From Bacteroidales bacterium (GTDB lineage Bacteria > Bacteroidota > Bacteroidia > Bacteroidales > JAGOPY01): a DNA stretch of 25,713 bases. Location: contig JALNZD010000053.1 in NCBI GenBank assembly GCA_023229505.1, positions 1 to 25,713 on the forward strand, given 5' to 3'. The number at the start of each line of letters is the position of its first letter. Position 1 is the first letter of the stretch. Made by a program: the position numbers and the translations under genes. The notes under the pieces were generated by a model. That model ran no database searches. It saw nothing but the letters and a program-made list of their open reading frames with translations, and was not told the origin of the DNA. Positions 1 through 8,155 of the stretch are shown in pieces.

Positions 1-93
1 AAGAAGAAAAATCATACAAAATAAATTAAGATATTGACATTCAATTGTTTATAACTATGAAAACAAACATGTTTTAAAATATTGTAAATTCGT

Positions 94-114
94 CTCCCCG
101 ACTTTTCGGAGGGG
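94..114 (-). terminator. possible terminator hairpin after the cytochrome gene
   Basis: An imperfect stem lies 22 bases beyond the stop of the minus-strand cytochrome gene. CCGA at 98-101 pairs with TCGG at 106-109, and the stem extends past a bulged A into CC/GG pairs. There is no clear T-run after it on the minus strand, so it could equally be a short dispersed palindrome. Confidence 0.3.
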
Positions 115-135
115 GCTCAACCTTAAACCTCAAAA

Positions 136-510
136 CTAATTATTTGGTGTTCCGGCGTCGATCCATTTTTTCACTTTTAGAATGTTGCAGTCAGAAAGTT
201 GGGTTCCGTTTTTCGGCATGGCCGAATTACCGGGATTATGACTAATTGCGCCGTAAAGGCTGCCAAACTGCCCAACCGGGATATTAGCCGCAGCAGAAAT
301 AGTCGCGTAATCTGACAGAAACACATTCCCCTGCGGGGTTGAACCACCGTGACAGCCGATACAATTATTATTGATTAGCGGGAATATGGTTCCTGAAAAG
401 GTGATGTTTGTCGTATCGCAATCATTTGGCTGATCGGGATAGAGTTCCTCCTCGTTGTCGTAATAGCAGCTACTTAGAATAACAAGAACGATGATAAGTA
501 GTTTTTTCAT
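136..510 (-). CDS. monohaem c-type cytochrome lipoprotein
   Basis: A 124-residue exported protein. The N-terminus is a lipoprotein signal (hydrophobic residues 4-14, lipobox LSSC with Cys15), so it should be anchored in the envelope. A single CxxCH haem-binding motif, CIGCH, sits at residues 50-54 after the phrase IFPLINNNC, which is typical of the short cytochrome domains found in Bacteroidota and Planctomycetes. Met98 in SAMPKNG is the likely distal haem ligand, and the C-terminus VKKWIDAGTPNN is the usual closing helix (W-I-x-x-G) of these domains. The role is presumably electron transfer, but the partner is unknown. A 38-residue lipoprotein-like ORF ends 18 bases upstream on the same strand and may be co-transcribed. 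Family assignment is confident; the physiological role is not. Confidence 0.85.
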   Translation of the reverse strand: MKKLLIIVLVILSSCYYDNEEELYPDQPNDCDTTNITFSGTIFPLINNNCIGCHGGSTPQGNVFLSDYATISAAANIPVGQFGSLYGAISHNPGNSAMPKNGTQLSDCNILKVKKWIDAGTPNN

Positions 511-528
511 TGATATATGGCTACATTG

Positions 529-645
529 TTAAATTGTATCAGGGCCCGGGTCAGGATCAGGGATATAATCCTCCGGTTCATGTTTGCATCCGTTATAAAT
601 GAGAAGAAGGGCAGAAACAAGCCCCAAAAGAAAAATCAATTCCAT
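529..645 (-). CDS. small lipoprotein-like ORF (38 aa)
   Basis: A short minus-strand reading frame begins with ATG at 645 and ends with TAA at 529. Its product has a hydrophobic stretch (residues 3-17) followed by the lipobox-like YNGC with Cys20, then an 18-residue acidic, proline-rich tail (EPEDYIPDPDPGPD). It ends 18 bases before the cytochrome lipoprotein gene on the same strand. A TATTTTTG sequence at 678-671 fits the Bacteroidota -7 element and would give a leader of about 18 bases. It may be a true small lipoprotein, the N-terminal stub of a longer truncated one, or a leader ORF. The well-formed export signal and position support it; its shortness is the main doubt. Confidence 0.45.
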   Translation of the reverse strand: MELIFLLGLVSALLLIYNGCKHEPEDYIPDPDPGPDTI

Positions 646-670
646 CGCATTTCTTTAGATTGGTTTATAG

Positions 671-678
671 CAAAAATA
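671..678 (-). promoter_or_regulatory. candidate -7 promoter element (TAnnTTTG)
   Basis: On the minus strand this reads TATTTTTG, a perfect match to the Bacteroidota -7 consensus, 25 bases upstream of the small lipoprotein ATG. I see no clear TTTG -33 element at the usual distance. Confidence 0.35.
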
Positions 679-826
679 AATAATTACTTACATGGATTGT
701 TCTTTTAACGGAAAAATCCTGCTTAAATAAACCAATGAATAATATCAGGAGAGATAAATGTTTCGCAACACAGATAGAAAATTATTTTTCAAATCCAGAC
801 AAGAACTTAGGCAATAGTTAATATAT

Positions 827-834
827 TACATTTG
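827..834 (+). promoter_or_regulatory. candidate -7 promoter of the exopolysaccharide operon
   Basis: TACATTTG matches the Bacteroidota -7 consensus TAnnTTTG exactly and lies 42 bases before the ATG at 877, leaving a leader of about 35 bases. A good -33 TTTG is not visible. If it is used, the TTG at 832 cannot be the start codon, which supports the start at 877. Confidence 0.4.
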
Positions 835-876
835 CTGTTGATTTTTTTATCACCTTTAATTTGTCCGGCACTGTTT

Positions 877-1950
877 ATGATTAAAGAAAATAAGGCTTTT
901 TTATTAGCCATATTGATCAGCTGTACATTTGATACTTTTGGTCAAAATGCCAATAAGATAAAGGTACAAATTACTCCATGGTATCAAAACAAACCGGGTG
1001 CTGTGTCAATTTCATTTGATGATGCCAGCTATACTCAATATACATCAGCTTACCCGTTACTGGAAAAGTATAAAATAAAGGGCACATTTAGCGTCGTTGG
1101 TGAATGGGTCAATGAGCAGCCTGGTTACTCTGCTGAGCCTGGTTCTTTTGAAATAAAAAAAATGGGCTGGCAACAATTGTTAGAACTTTTTGATCATGGA
1201 CATGAACTGGCTGCTCATGGCTACAATCATGAAAAATATGACAAACAACTACCTGTGCCTGATTTGGTTGTGGAAATGGAAAAAATTAAAAGCCTCATTG
1301 AATCCAGGATACATACAAAGGTCTTAACGCTTAATTATCCCTACTCCTTTGCATCTGGCAATATTCCGGAGGCAGCCAGAGAAGCTGGTTATCTGTTTGG
1401 AAGAACTGGGCTTGATACCATTAATCCATCCACACCACCCAGCATGTATTTACTTGCCACAGAAGCGATCTTAAGGATTGAAATGCCCGATTCAATAATG
1501 TTCAAAAAATGGATCGGTCAGGCAAAAGGAAACTGGCTTATCTTGATGTATCATCATCTGTTTCCTGAAGATTCAAAAGAGATGGAAATAATACGTTCAC
1601 ATGAAGTAACAAATTATTATTCACTGCCCCCTGAAGCATTTGAAAAGCAAATTGAAGCTGTAATGACCGCAGGATACTGGATAGCGCCTATAAGTGAAAT
1701 CGGAGAATATATTACTGAAAGGGAAAATACGACAATTCGGACCATCGCATTTAAAAAGAAGATTTTCATCTATACGGTCACTATTCTGGATAGAAGCATT
1801 TATGACCGGCCACTGACTTTGGAAGTTGATATACCCTGGAAAAGGGTAAAAATTGAAGGCAGTCTAAATGACGGGATTTTCAAAACACTAAACAATAAAC
1901 TGTTCATCAGCGTTGTGCTTGAGAATCAACTTATTCTTTCAAAAGAATAA
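877..1950 (+). CDS. NodB-type polysaccharide deacetylase, exported
   Basis: A 357-residue member of the NodB (CE4) fold family, which removes N- or O-acetyl groups from polysaccharides. I chose ATG 877 over an in-frame TTG at 832 because it gives a proper export signal: hydrophobic residues 8-15, with either a lipobox LISC at Cys16 or signal peptidase I cleavage after FGQ. Motif 1 is SFDD (Asp48 catalytic base, Asp49 metal ligand). Motif 2 is HGYNH (His114 and His118, metal ligands). LMYHH near residue 228 matches the closing motif. The usual Arg of motif 3 is replaced (LNYPYSF). After the catalytic domain is a small beta-rich tail. It is the first gene of a five-gene operon; the synthase starts 5 bases later. 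It is paralogous along most of its length to the C-terminal domain of the 1062-residue protein two genes downstream. It probably deacetylates the polymer made by the adjacent synthase, in the periplasm. Confidence 0.88.
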   Translation: MIKENKAFLLAILISCTFDTFGQNANKIKVQITPWYQNKPGAVSISFDDASYTQYTSAYPLLEKYKIKGTFSVVGEWVNEQPGYSAEPGSFEIKKMGWQQLLELFDHGHELAAHGYNHEKYDKQLPVPDLVVEMEKIKSLIESRIHTKVLTLNYPYSFASGNIPEAAREAGYLFGRTGLDTINPSTPPSMYLLATEAILRIEMPDSIMFKKWIGQAKGNWLILMYHHLFPEDSKEMEIIRSHEVTNYYSLPPEAFEKQIEAVMTAGYWIAPISEIGEYITERENTTIRTIAFKKKIFIYTVTILDRSIYDRPLTLEVDIPWKRVKIEGSLNDGIFKTLNNKLFISVVLENQLILSKE

Positions 1951-1955
1951 TATCG

Positions 1956-3413
1956 ATGGAAATCTTAATCCTGCGAGTAATCGAGAAATTATTGATTATC
2001 TATTTCTTACTATATTTCATTATAGATATAGGCCTCTTTATCTATTCATTATTTGTTTTTATAAGAAGGAAAAAGCATGAACCTGACTTAAGAGATTATT
2101 CCGGTCACTTTGTTTCCATCATCGTACCTGCATATAACGAGGATATTTCTATTGTACACTGTACCAAAATGTTACTTGAATTAGATTATCCTTCTTTTGA
2201 AATCATAGTCGTAAATGATGGGTCACGTGATGATACATTTGAAGTTTTGAGGAATAATTTTGATTTTTTAGAGACTGAACAGGGTGTAAGTTATCAATTA
2301 AAAGCAAAGCCAATCAGGAATGTTTACCGGTCTTCTGATGGTTTACTGATATTGATTGATAAGGAAAATGGAGGGAAAGCGGATTCGATCAATGCCGGGA
2401 TAAATATTGCCAGGGGTAATTACATATGCACCATTGATGCCGATTCAATTTTAGATTCCAGGGCATTAAAGGAAGTGGTCAGGCCATTTATCAACAATAA
2501 ATACACAATAGTTTCAGGCGGCCAACTGGCAGCAGCAAATGATATGGTTATAGTTCACAACAAGGTAGTCAGCTCAAAAACGCCTTCCAATATCTGGGTA
2601 CAATGGCAGATCATCGAATACATAAAATCCTTCATGATTTCGAGAGTCGGACTTAGCCGGATTAATGCCCTTCTGATCATGTCAGGGGCCTTCTCACTGT
2701 ATAAAAAAAATGATTTGCTTGAAATCGGCGGTTTTTTGACGGTAAATAATACTCATCCTTATATCGGGCGCACGATTGGGTTTGGGAAACAAACCGTCTG
2801 CGAGGATATGGAAATTGTGGTCCGGTTGTGGCAGTATAAGCGGGATCAAAAATTAAAAGCCAAAGCCGTTTTCGTGCCTGAACCGGTTTGTTGGACCGAA
2901 GTGCCGGATAATGGAAAAAGTCTGTTCAAACAACGTTCCCGCTGGCATCAAGGACTGGCTGAAACACTGAAAATCCATCGCCGGATGATTTTTGAGCCTG
3001 CTTATGGTATCACAGGATTGATCGGTTTGCCTTACTATTTCATCTTTGAGTTACTTTCACCACTTATAAAAATATTCACTTTTATATTTATTATTTTCTC
3101 AGCTATTTATGGCCTCATCAATTATAAATGGGCAATTTTAATGATATTCAGTGTACTGATTGTAACAGCGGTCATCCTGAGTTCTATAACAGCAATTATT
3201 GAAAACTGGAGCCAGCATCAGCATGCCGTAAACCGTGATGCGTTAAGGTATAAGAGTTTTTCGGATTGGTTATGGCTTATGGTTGCCGGCATACTAGCCG
3301 AGTTCTCTTATTCGTTTTATAAAATTGCTGCCCAAACCAACGGGTTGATAAGTTTTATCAGGAAAAAGAACAATTGGAATAAGTTTGCAAGAAAGGGCGT
3401 AAAAAATTTATGA
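1956..3413 (+). CDS. processive GT2 exopolysaccharide synthase (PgaC/IcaA-like)
   Basis: A 485-residue inner-membrane glycosyltransferase of family 2, the type that polymerises a beta-linked glycan from nucleotide sugars and passes it through the membrane. It has one N-terminal TM segment (about residues 9-35), a cytosolic GT-A domain, then several TM segments (about 350-415 and 438-460). Catalytic landmarks are VNDGS (Asp88), DADS (Asp161, Asp163), CEDM (Glu283-Asp284, the TED-type base) and QRSRW (326-330), which is the QxxRW motif of processive synthases such as PgaC, HasA and BcsA. Its stop overlaps the next start (ATGA). No PgaD-like partner or PilZ domain is seen nearby. The substrate is unknown; GlcNAc is a reasonable guess from the neighbouring deacetylase. 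Confidence 0.9.
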   Translation: MEILILRVIEKLLIIYFLLYFIIDIGLFIYSLFVFIRRKKHEPDLRDYSGHFVSIIVPAYNEDISIVHCTKMLLELDYPSFEIIVVNDGSRDDTFEVLRNNFDFLETEQGVSYQLKAKPIRNVYRSSDGLLILIDKENGGKADSINAGINIARGNYICTIDADSILDSRALKEVVRPFINNKYTIVSGGQLAAANDMVIVHNKVVSSKTPSNIWVQWQIIEYIKSFMISRVGLSRINALLIMSGAFSLYKKNDLLEIGGFLTVNNTHPYIGRTIGFGKQTVCEDMEIVVRLWQYKRDQKLKAKAVFVPEPVCWTEVPDNGKSLFKQRSRWHQGLAETLKIHRRMIFEPAYGITGLIGLPYYFIFELLSPLIKIFTFIFIIFSAIYGLINYKWAILMIFSVLIVTAVILSSITAIIENWSQHQHAVNRDALRYKSFSDWLWLMVAGILAEFSYSFYKIAAQTNGLISFIRKKNNWNKFARKGVKNL

Positions 3414-4951
3414 GGAGATTGGTCATACTGTTAGTGTTTTTCTTTTTGGTTGTCTCATCTTTTGGACAAACCAATGAGATTGTAAATTGGAGATACCTGG
3501 GCTACCTGGCGAAAACCGATAAGGATTTTGCGTCTGCAATAGAATATTATCAAAAAATTTTAGCTGCCGACTCAGCGGATTATGACGCAAAGCTTGCCCT
3601 TGCAAGGCTTTATATCATTACAAATGAATATCATACAGCTATTAACTTTTTCAATGAATTATACAAAAACGATTCGACCGACGTCGAAGCAATGAACGGG
3701 ATGGGAGAATGTTATGGTTTGCTTGGGCAAGACAGGAAGTCCATTTATTATTTTGAACAGGCATTGTCTTTTCTGCCGGATGATATCCAGCAGCATTTTT
3801 ATTTAGCTAAGGCTTACGGCAATGGAGGAAAAATGAATCAAGCCATTGAGGTCTACCGGCAGATCAATCAGATCGATGAAACTTACTCGGAAGCCTGGGC
3901 CGGAATTGGTAAGATGTATTTTTGGATGGGAAAACCAAAATCTGCAGTTGTTTTTTACAAAAGAGCGCTGGATCTGGACTCTGAAAATGAAGAAATTAAA
4001 AAAGAATACCTGGCAGTGCAAAGTGAATTGGATTATGCTTTATCAATTCATTTTGGACCGGTAATTGAAAAAGAAGAAAATTATGAAATCAATGCGATGA
4101 TCTCTAAAGTCGGATTTGAAAAAAGAATAGATGATAATTTTCATATTCAGACCAATTTTCTGCTGGATTACTCAAATCGCGATTATAAGGATAATACCGG
4201 TGATACTGCGCGGTGGTATAATAATTCATGGGTCATAGTGAGCTGGATTGCTGAGCATCATAAGATAAGTGTGTTTGGTGGCTACAGCAATACTGACAAT
4301 AAGGTTTCAATTTACGGACTGAATTGGAAATTAAATTATAATGCAGGCAGGATCTCAATTAAAAATTCAGTCAATGCCGGCTATGATTACTTTTATTACT
4401 GGAATAAGGTTGGCGGAAAATCAGTCACTGATGAGGTTCAGTTATCCTATGGGATTTTAGGGCTTAATGCAAGATATACTTTCGGAATGATAGACGCTGT
4501 ATTTGTCAACGATTACATTTCCAACGATACTTCCGGTATTCGCCAAAACCCTTATCAGGCTTATGGCTTATCCCTGACCTGCAAAATATTGAAAAAGCCT
4601 GCAATCAAAGTCGGTATAAATCACTCATTCCTGGACTATAAATACAAGTCACCGCTTTATTATTCACCTTATGGCAGAAAACTGACAGGCGGTTCAGTTT
4701 CAATATACTATGATTTCCTTAAATTTTACATATATGGTAGTTTTTCTTATAATATTGGTACAGAATATAATTATGAGGAAGTCAATCGCGATGAACTTCA
4801 AAAAGTTAAGATGAATGTCGATAACTGGTCTTCAAATATTGAATTAGGATATAACCATTACCCGTTTTCTGTTTCCATTGGAGGAAGTAATTTTTACAAT
4901 CCATATTATCAGAATATAACCGGATTTATCGCTGTTAAGATGCTTTTTTAA
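3410..4951 (+). CDS. TPR and outer-membrane beta-barrel protein (PgaA/YaiO-like exporter)
   Basis: A 513-residue protein with a signal peptide (residues 1-19, ending SSFGQ), about five tetratricopeptide repeats (roughly 25-205; phrases such as FASAIEYYQKILAADSADYD recur at 34-residue spacing), and a C-terminal half (about 215-513) of alternating aromatic and polar beta strands ending in VKMLF, as expected of an outer-membrane barrel. This is the architecture of PgaA, which exports poly-N-acetylglucosamine, and of YaiO-family barrels. The start overlaps the synthase stop (ATGA), and the stop overlaps the next start (TAATG), so translation of the three is probably coupled. Likely role: the periplasmic scaffold and outer-membrane pore for the polymer. 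Exporter function is inferred from architecture and neighbours, not from residues. Confidence 0.82.
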   Translation: MRRLVILLVFFFLVVSSFGQTNEIVNWRYLGYLAKTDKDFASAIEYYQKILAADSADYDAKLALARLYIITNEYHTAINFFNELYKNDSTDVEAMNGMGECYGLLGQDRKSIYYFEQALSFLPDDIQQHFYLAKAYGNGGKMNQAIEVYRQINQIDETYSEAWAGIGKMYFWMGKPKSAVVFYKRALDLDSENEEIKKEYLAVQSELDYALSIHFGPVIEKEENYEINAMISKVGFEKRIDDNFHIQTNFLLDYSNRDYKDNTGDTARWYNNSWVIVSWIAEHHKISVFGGYSNTDNKVSIYGLNWKLNYNAGRISIKNSVNAGYDYFYYWNKVGGKSVTDEVQLSYGILGLNARYTFGMIDAVFVNDYISNDTSGIRQNPYQAYGLSLTCKILKKPAIKVGINHSFLDYKYKSPLYYSPYGRKLTGGSVSIYYDFLKFYIYGSFSYNIGTEYNYEEVNRDELQKVKMNVDNWSSNIELGYNHYPFSVSIGGSNFYNPYYQNITGFIAVKMLF

Positions 4952-7900
4952 TGAGGAGTAAATTCATTTTTATAATACTGCTGCTTGCTTTGCTGGTTTT
5001 TACCGTGTATAAAATGATGCAATTCGAATCGTTTATCCGGGAAGAACGAAAAGTCAAACTTTATGTTGAAGATGAATCAAAACCACTGTTATCGAAATTT
5101 TCAGATGAAGACCTGAAAAACATTGCAATGAAATCTGATTACTATTTTATTGCAACCGGAAATTATTTCAAGGGATTAAATATACGCTACCTGGAAGATG
5201 ACAAACAGTTGATATGGGAAGATCTGTTTTTAAAAGGGGTAAATCTGGGTGTTGCGGTTCCGGGGAAATTCCCGGCTGAATTTTCCCTGACATTTAAAGA
5301 ATACCTTGAATGGATGAGGCTTATCGGAGAGATGAATGCCAATATTATCCGGATTTACACCATATTGCCGCCGGAATTTTATGAAGCATTTGCTTACTAT
5401 AACCTTCATTATTTTGATAAACCTGTGTATTTAATGCAGGGTGTCTGGGCAGAAGTCCCGGCAAGTGAAAATTATTACGATCCGGATTTTGTCCGGGATT
5501 TTGAAAATGAGATTATCGATGTTCTTGATGTTATTCATGGGAATGCTGTATTGAAAGAACGTGCCGGGAAGGCTTCGGGCGTTTATTCTTCAGATGTTTC
5601 CAGATATGTGGTTTCCCTTTTACTTGGCAGGGAGTGGGAACCCGGCTCTGTATTTAAAACCAATCAAATCAATGCGGTAAAACAATATAACGGTGATTTT
5701 GTGAGCATGAATGATGGTAATGCGATGGAAGCCTGGTTGGCTGAAATGATGGATTTCGCCGTATTATATGAAACGCAGCAATACTGGTTTCAGCATCCTG
5801 TTTCTTTTGTAAACTGGCTTCCTCTTGACCCAATGTATCACAACACGGAGATCATCGAAAACAATAAAGTCAGGGAATATGATAATGATCTGGAAAGTAT
5901 TGATTTCATGAAGTTTCATGCGACGGAACTGTTCTTTCCCGGCATTTATGCAGCCTATCATGTGTATCCTTATTATCCGGATTTCATATATCTGCAGGAT
6001 TCATACATTGATTCACCAGGCCAGGATAGTGCAAAAGATTCCTATTTCCAATATCTGAAAGATATAAAGCAACATACCCAGGGGATGCCATTGATTATTG
6101 CCGAATATGGCCTGCCTTCCAGTCGTGGCAACAGCCATTTTTCGCCTTTTGGTTTTCACCAGGGAGGGCATTCGGAGGCCGATCAGGCAAGATTGTCGCT
6201 TATCTTGACTCAGGATATTGTAAACACTTCATGCGCGGGCGCTATTTATTTCGAATGGATTGATGAATGGTTCAAACACAATTGGCTGGTCATGGATTTT
6301 GAGCAACCGGCGGATGATAGAAAATTATGGCACAACATGGAAAATCCGGAGCAGAACTTTGGTATTCTTGCTTTGGAAAACAAAATCAAAACCATTGATG
6401 GTGATTTGAAGGAATGGAACACTGGAATGTTGAAGAAGGAACAGATCAATCTTTTATGTGATGCCGATGCCACTTATTTTTATATCGCTTCGGTTATCCC
6501 CGGATTTGACTTTAACCGTTTTAACTTTTACCTGGCAATCGATACTTATGATGAAGAAAAAGGAGATCACAGGTTGCCTTTTTCGCCTAAAGTTTTCGAC
6601 AACGGATTTGAATTTCTTCTTGAGTTAAAATCGACAGACAGCGCTTTCATCCTGGTCGATGGGCCCTATTCCGTATTTACTGATATATATAACGGCCATA
6701 TCCCCGTTTATGCCTCTGAAATGAACGATGATGGAAAATTTATCCATCAGTTTTCGTTAACGAATAGAAACCGGGTATCATTAACAGGTCAAAGAACGGA
6801 TTCAGTAGTCGTCGACCGGAGCCCTCTAATTCATGGGAATTCTTCATATCCCGAATATTCAAATGCAGATTGGTATTTTAATGATGTTAATAAATCGCTG
6901 GAGATCAGGCTTGATTGGCATTTGCTAAATATAAGCGACCCGGCAAAAAGATTCGCGCTTGACGATATTGCGGGAACGAGTGACATTGAATATGTTGAAA
7001 CCGATGCTTTTAAAATGTTTGTTTTTGTTACCGACAAAAACAATGCTCTTGTCAAACAATATCCTGAAGATGACCCTTATTCATTTATCTGGGACAAATG
7101 GCAAACGCCTGAATATACCAAACGCCTTAAACCTATTTATTTTACTTTACAGGATTATTTTAAGAATTTATCGGTTCAAAATACGGATGCAGCTATTGAG
7201 GATCAGCAAAATGAATCATTCAGGATTACAGATTATTTCAATAACAAAGACGGGGCTGTCAGCATTAGCTTTGATAATGCTTCGTTTTCGCAATACCTGT
7301 ATGGATTGCCTGTTTTGAAAAAGTATGGGTTAAGCGCCAGTTTTGGCGTCATTCCTGAATTGCTGGTTGATGCACCCAGGCTTTATGAACTTGAAGAGGA
7401 TGCCCTTTTAAAAAGATTAAGCACCAAAGAGGTGAAAGAGATAGCCATTGACCATGATATTGCATTCCAACCACTTCCAAATGTAAAAATTGATGATAGT
7501 AAATTTTTCTCACTTGAAGAAAAGTCCGAGACTGTTGTGCGATCTTTGCATTGGAATAAGTCATCATTTGATATTCCCGCACCCCATTCCCTGATGTTCG
7601 TGAGGAAATCATCACAAGAAAGAATTTTACATACGAATTACGCTGGGATAAAATATTCAGTGGTTCATGCCGGCTTTTCACAATCCGGTCTGGACAGTAT
7701 TTTAAGGTCCCATAAACAGCAATGGACAATTATGGTATATCACCATTTATATGAAAGTCAAACGGAGATCCCACGCCAGATCAGCAAAGATAAAGCAGAT
7801 AAATTGTTTATCCAAAAGTCTGATTTTGACCAACAAGTGAGGCTTTTACGTAACAGTAATTACTGGATATCCTCTGAAACAAGCGTGTTTAAATACAGAA

Positions 7901-8139
7901 AGGAGAGAATTGAATCTTCAATTCAGACCGAACAATTTAAAAATATGATCTTTTTGAAGGTAATTAACCGGCTAGATGCAGATGTATATGATCATCCTCT
8001 GACACTGGAATTTAAATCCAATGCACGGATCATCAAACTGGAAGGTTCTGAATCGGATGGAACCTATTCGAACAAGAAAGGGTTTTTCATATTCAATGCA
8101 TTGCCAAATAAAGAAGTTACAATTGAAATTGTAGAATAA
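4951..8139 (+). CDS. membrane-anchored glycoside-hydrolase-like / degenerate deacetylase fusion (1062 aa)
   Basis: An uncommon fusion. Residues 3-22 form a TM anchor. Residues about 70-450 resemble a TIM-barrel glycoside hydrolase of the GH2/GH5 kind: it opens with GVNLGVAVPG and contains GREWEP (Glu228/Glu230, candidate acid/base), IIAEYGLPSSRG (Glu385, candidate nucleophile) and EWIDEW (435-440). Residues about 478-700 look like a beta-sandwich opened by DGDLKEWN, as in CBM9-type modules. Residues 765-1062 are a NodB-fold domain clearly paralogous to the deacetylase at 877-1950. Its motif 1 is SFDN (Asp775 kept, metal ligand replaced by Asn776) and both motif 2 histidines are gone (Gln840, Asn844), so it should not be active as a metal deacetylase. 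PgaB also joins a deacetylase and a hydrolase, but in the opposite order. Likely role: trimming or binding the polymer in the periplasm. Exact GH family not determined. Confidence 0.78.
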   Translation: MRSKFIFIILLLALLVFTVYKMMQFESFIREERKVKLYVEDESKPLLSKFSDEDLKNIAMKSDYYFIATGNYFKGLNIRYLEDDKQLIWEDLFLKGVNLGVAVPGKFPAEFSLTFKEYLEWMRLIGEMNANIIRIYTILPPEFYEAFAYYNLHYFDKPVYLMQGVWAEVPASENYYDPDFVRDFENEIIDVLDVIHGNAVLKERAGKASGVYSSDVSRYVVSLLLGREWEPGSVFKTNQINAVKQYNGDFVSMNDGNAMEAWLAEMMDFAVLYETQQYWFQHPVSFVNWLPLDPMYHNTEIIENNKVREYDNDLESIDFMKFHATELFFPGIYAAYHVYPYYPDFIYLQDSYIDSPGQDSAKDSYFQYLKDIKQHTQGMPLIIAEYGLPSSRGNSHFSPFGFHQGGHSEADQARLSLILTQDIVNTSCAGAIYFEWIDEWFKHNWLVMDFEQPADDRKLWHNMENPEQNFGILALENKIKTIDGDLKEWNTGMLKKEQINLLCDADATYFYIASVIPGFDFNRFNFYLAIDTYDEEKGDHRLPFSPKVFDNGFEFLLELKSTDSAFILVDGPYSVFTDIYNGHIPVYASEMNDDGKFIHQFSLTNRNRVSLTGQRTDSVVVDRSPLIHGNSSYPEYSNADWYFNDVNKSLEIRLDWHLLNISDPAKRFALDDIAGTSDIEYVETDAFKMFVFVTDKNNALVKQYPEDDPYSFIWDKWQTPEYTKRLKPIYFTLQDYFKNLSVQNTDAAIEDQQNESFRITDYFNNKDGAVSISFDNASFSQYLYGLPVLKKYGLSASFGVIPELLVDAPRLYELEEDALLKRLSTKEVKEIAIDHDIAFQPLPNVKIDDSKFFSLEEKSETVVRSLHWNKSSFDIPAPHSLMFVRKSSQERILHTNYAGIKYSVVHAGFSQSGLDSILRSHKQQWTIMVYHHLYESQTEIPRQISKDKADKLFIQKSDFDQQVRLLRNSNYWISSETSVFKYRKERIESSIQTEQFKNMIFLKVINRLDADVYDHPLTLEFKSNARIIKLEGSESDGTYSNKKGFFIFNALPNKEVTIEIVE

Positions 8140-8155
8140 GAAAGAAGGTGGAATA

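Noticed and set aside
517..708. 63-residue plus-strand ORF
   Set aside because: It is the antisense of the small lipoprotein ORF at 529-645, starts upstream of no promoter, and its basic, low-complexity product resembles no protein.
832..876. TTG at 832 as the start of the deacetylase
   Set aside because: It adds 15 residues ahead of a good signal peptide and falls inside a perfect TAnnTTTG element; ATG 877 is the better start.
7349..7729. 126-residue minus-strand ORF inside the fusion gene
   Set aside because: It lies wholly within the deacetylase-like domain of the 1062-residue protein, which has clear homology on the plus strand.
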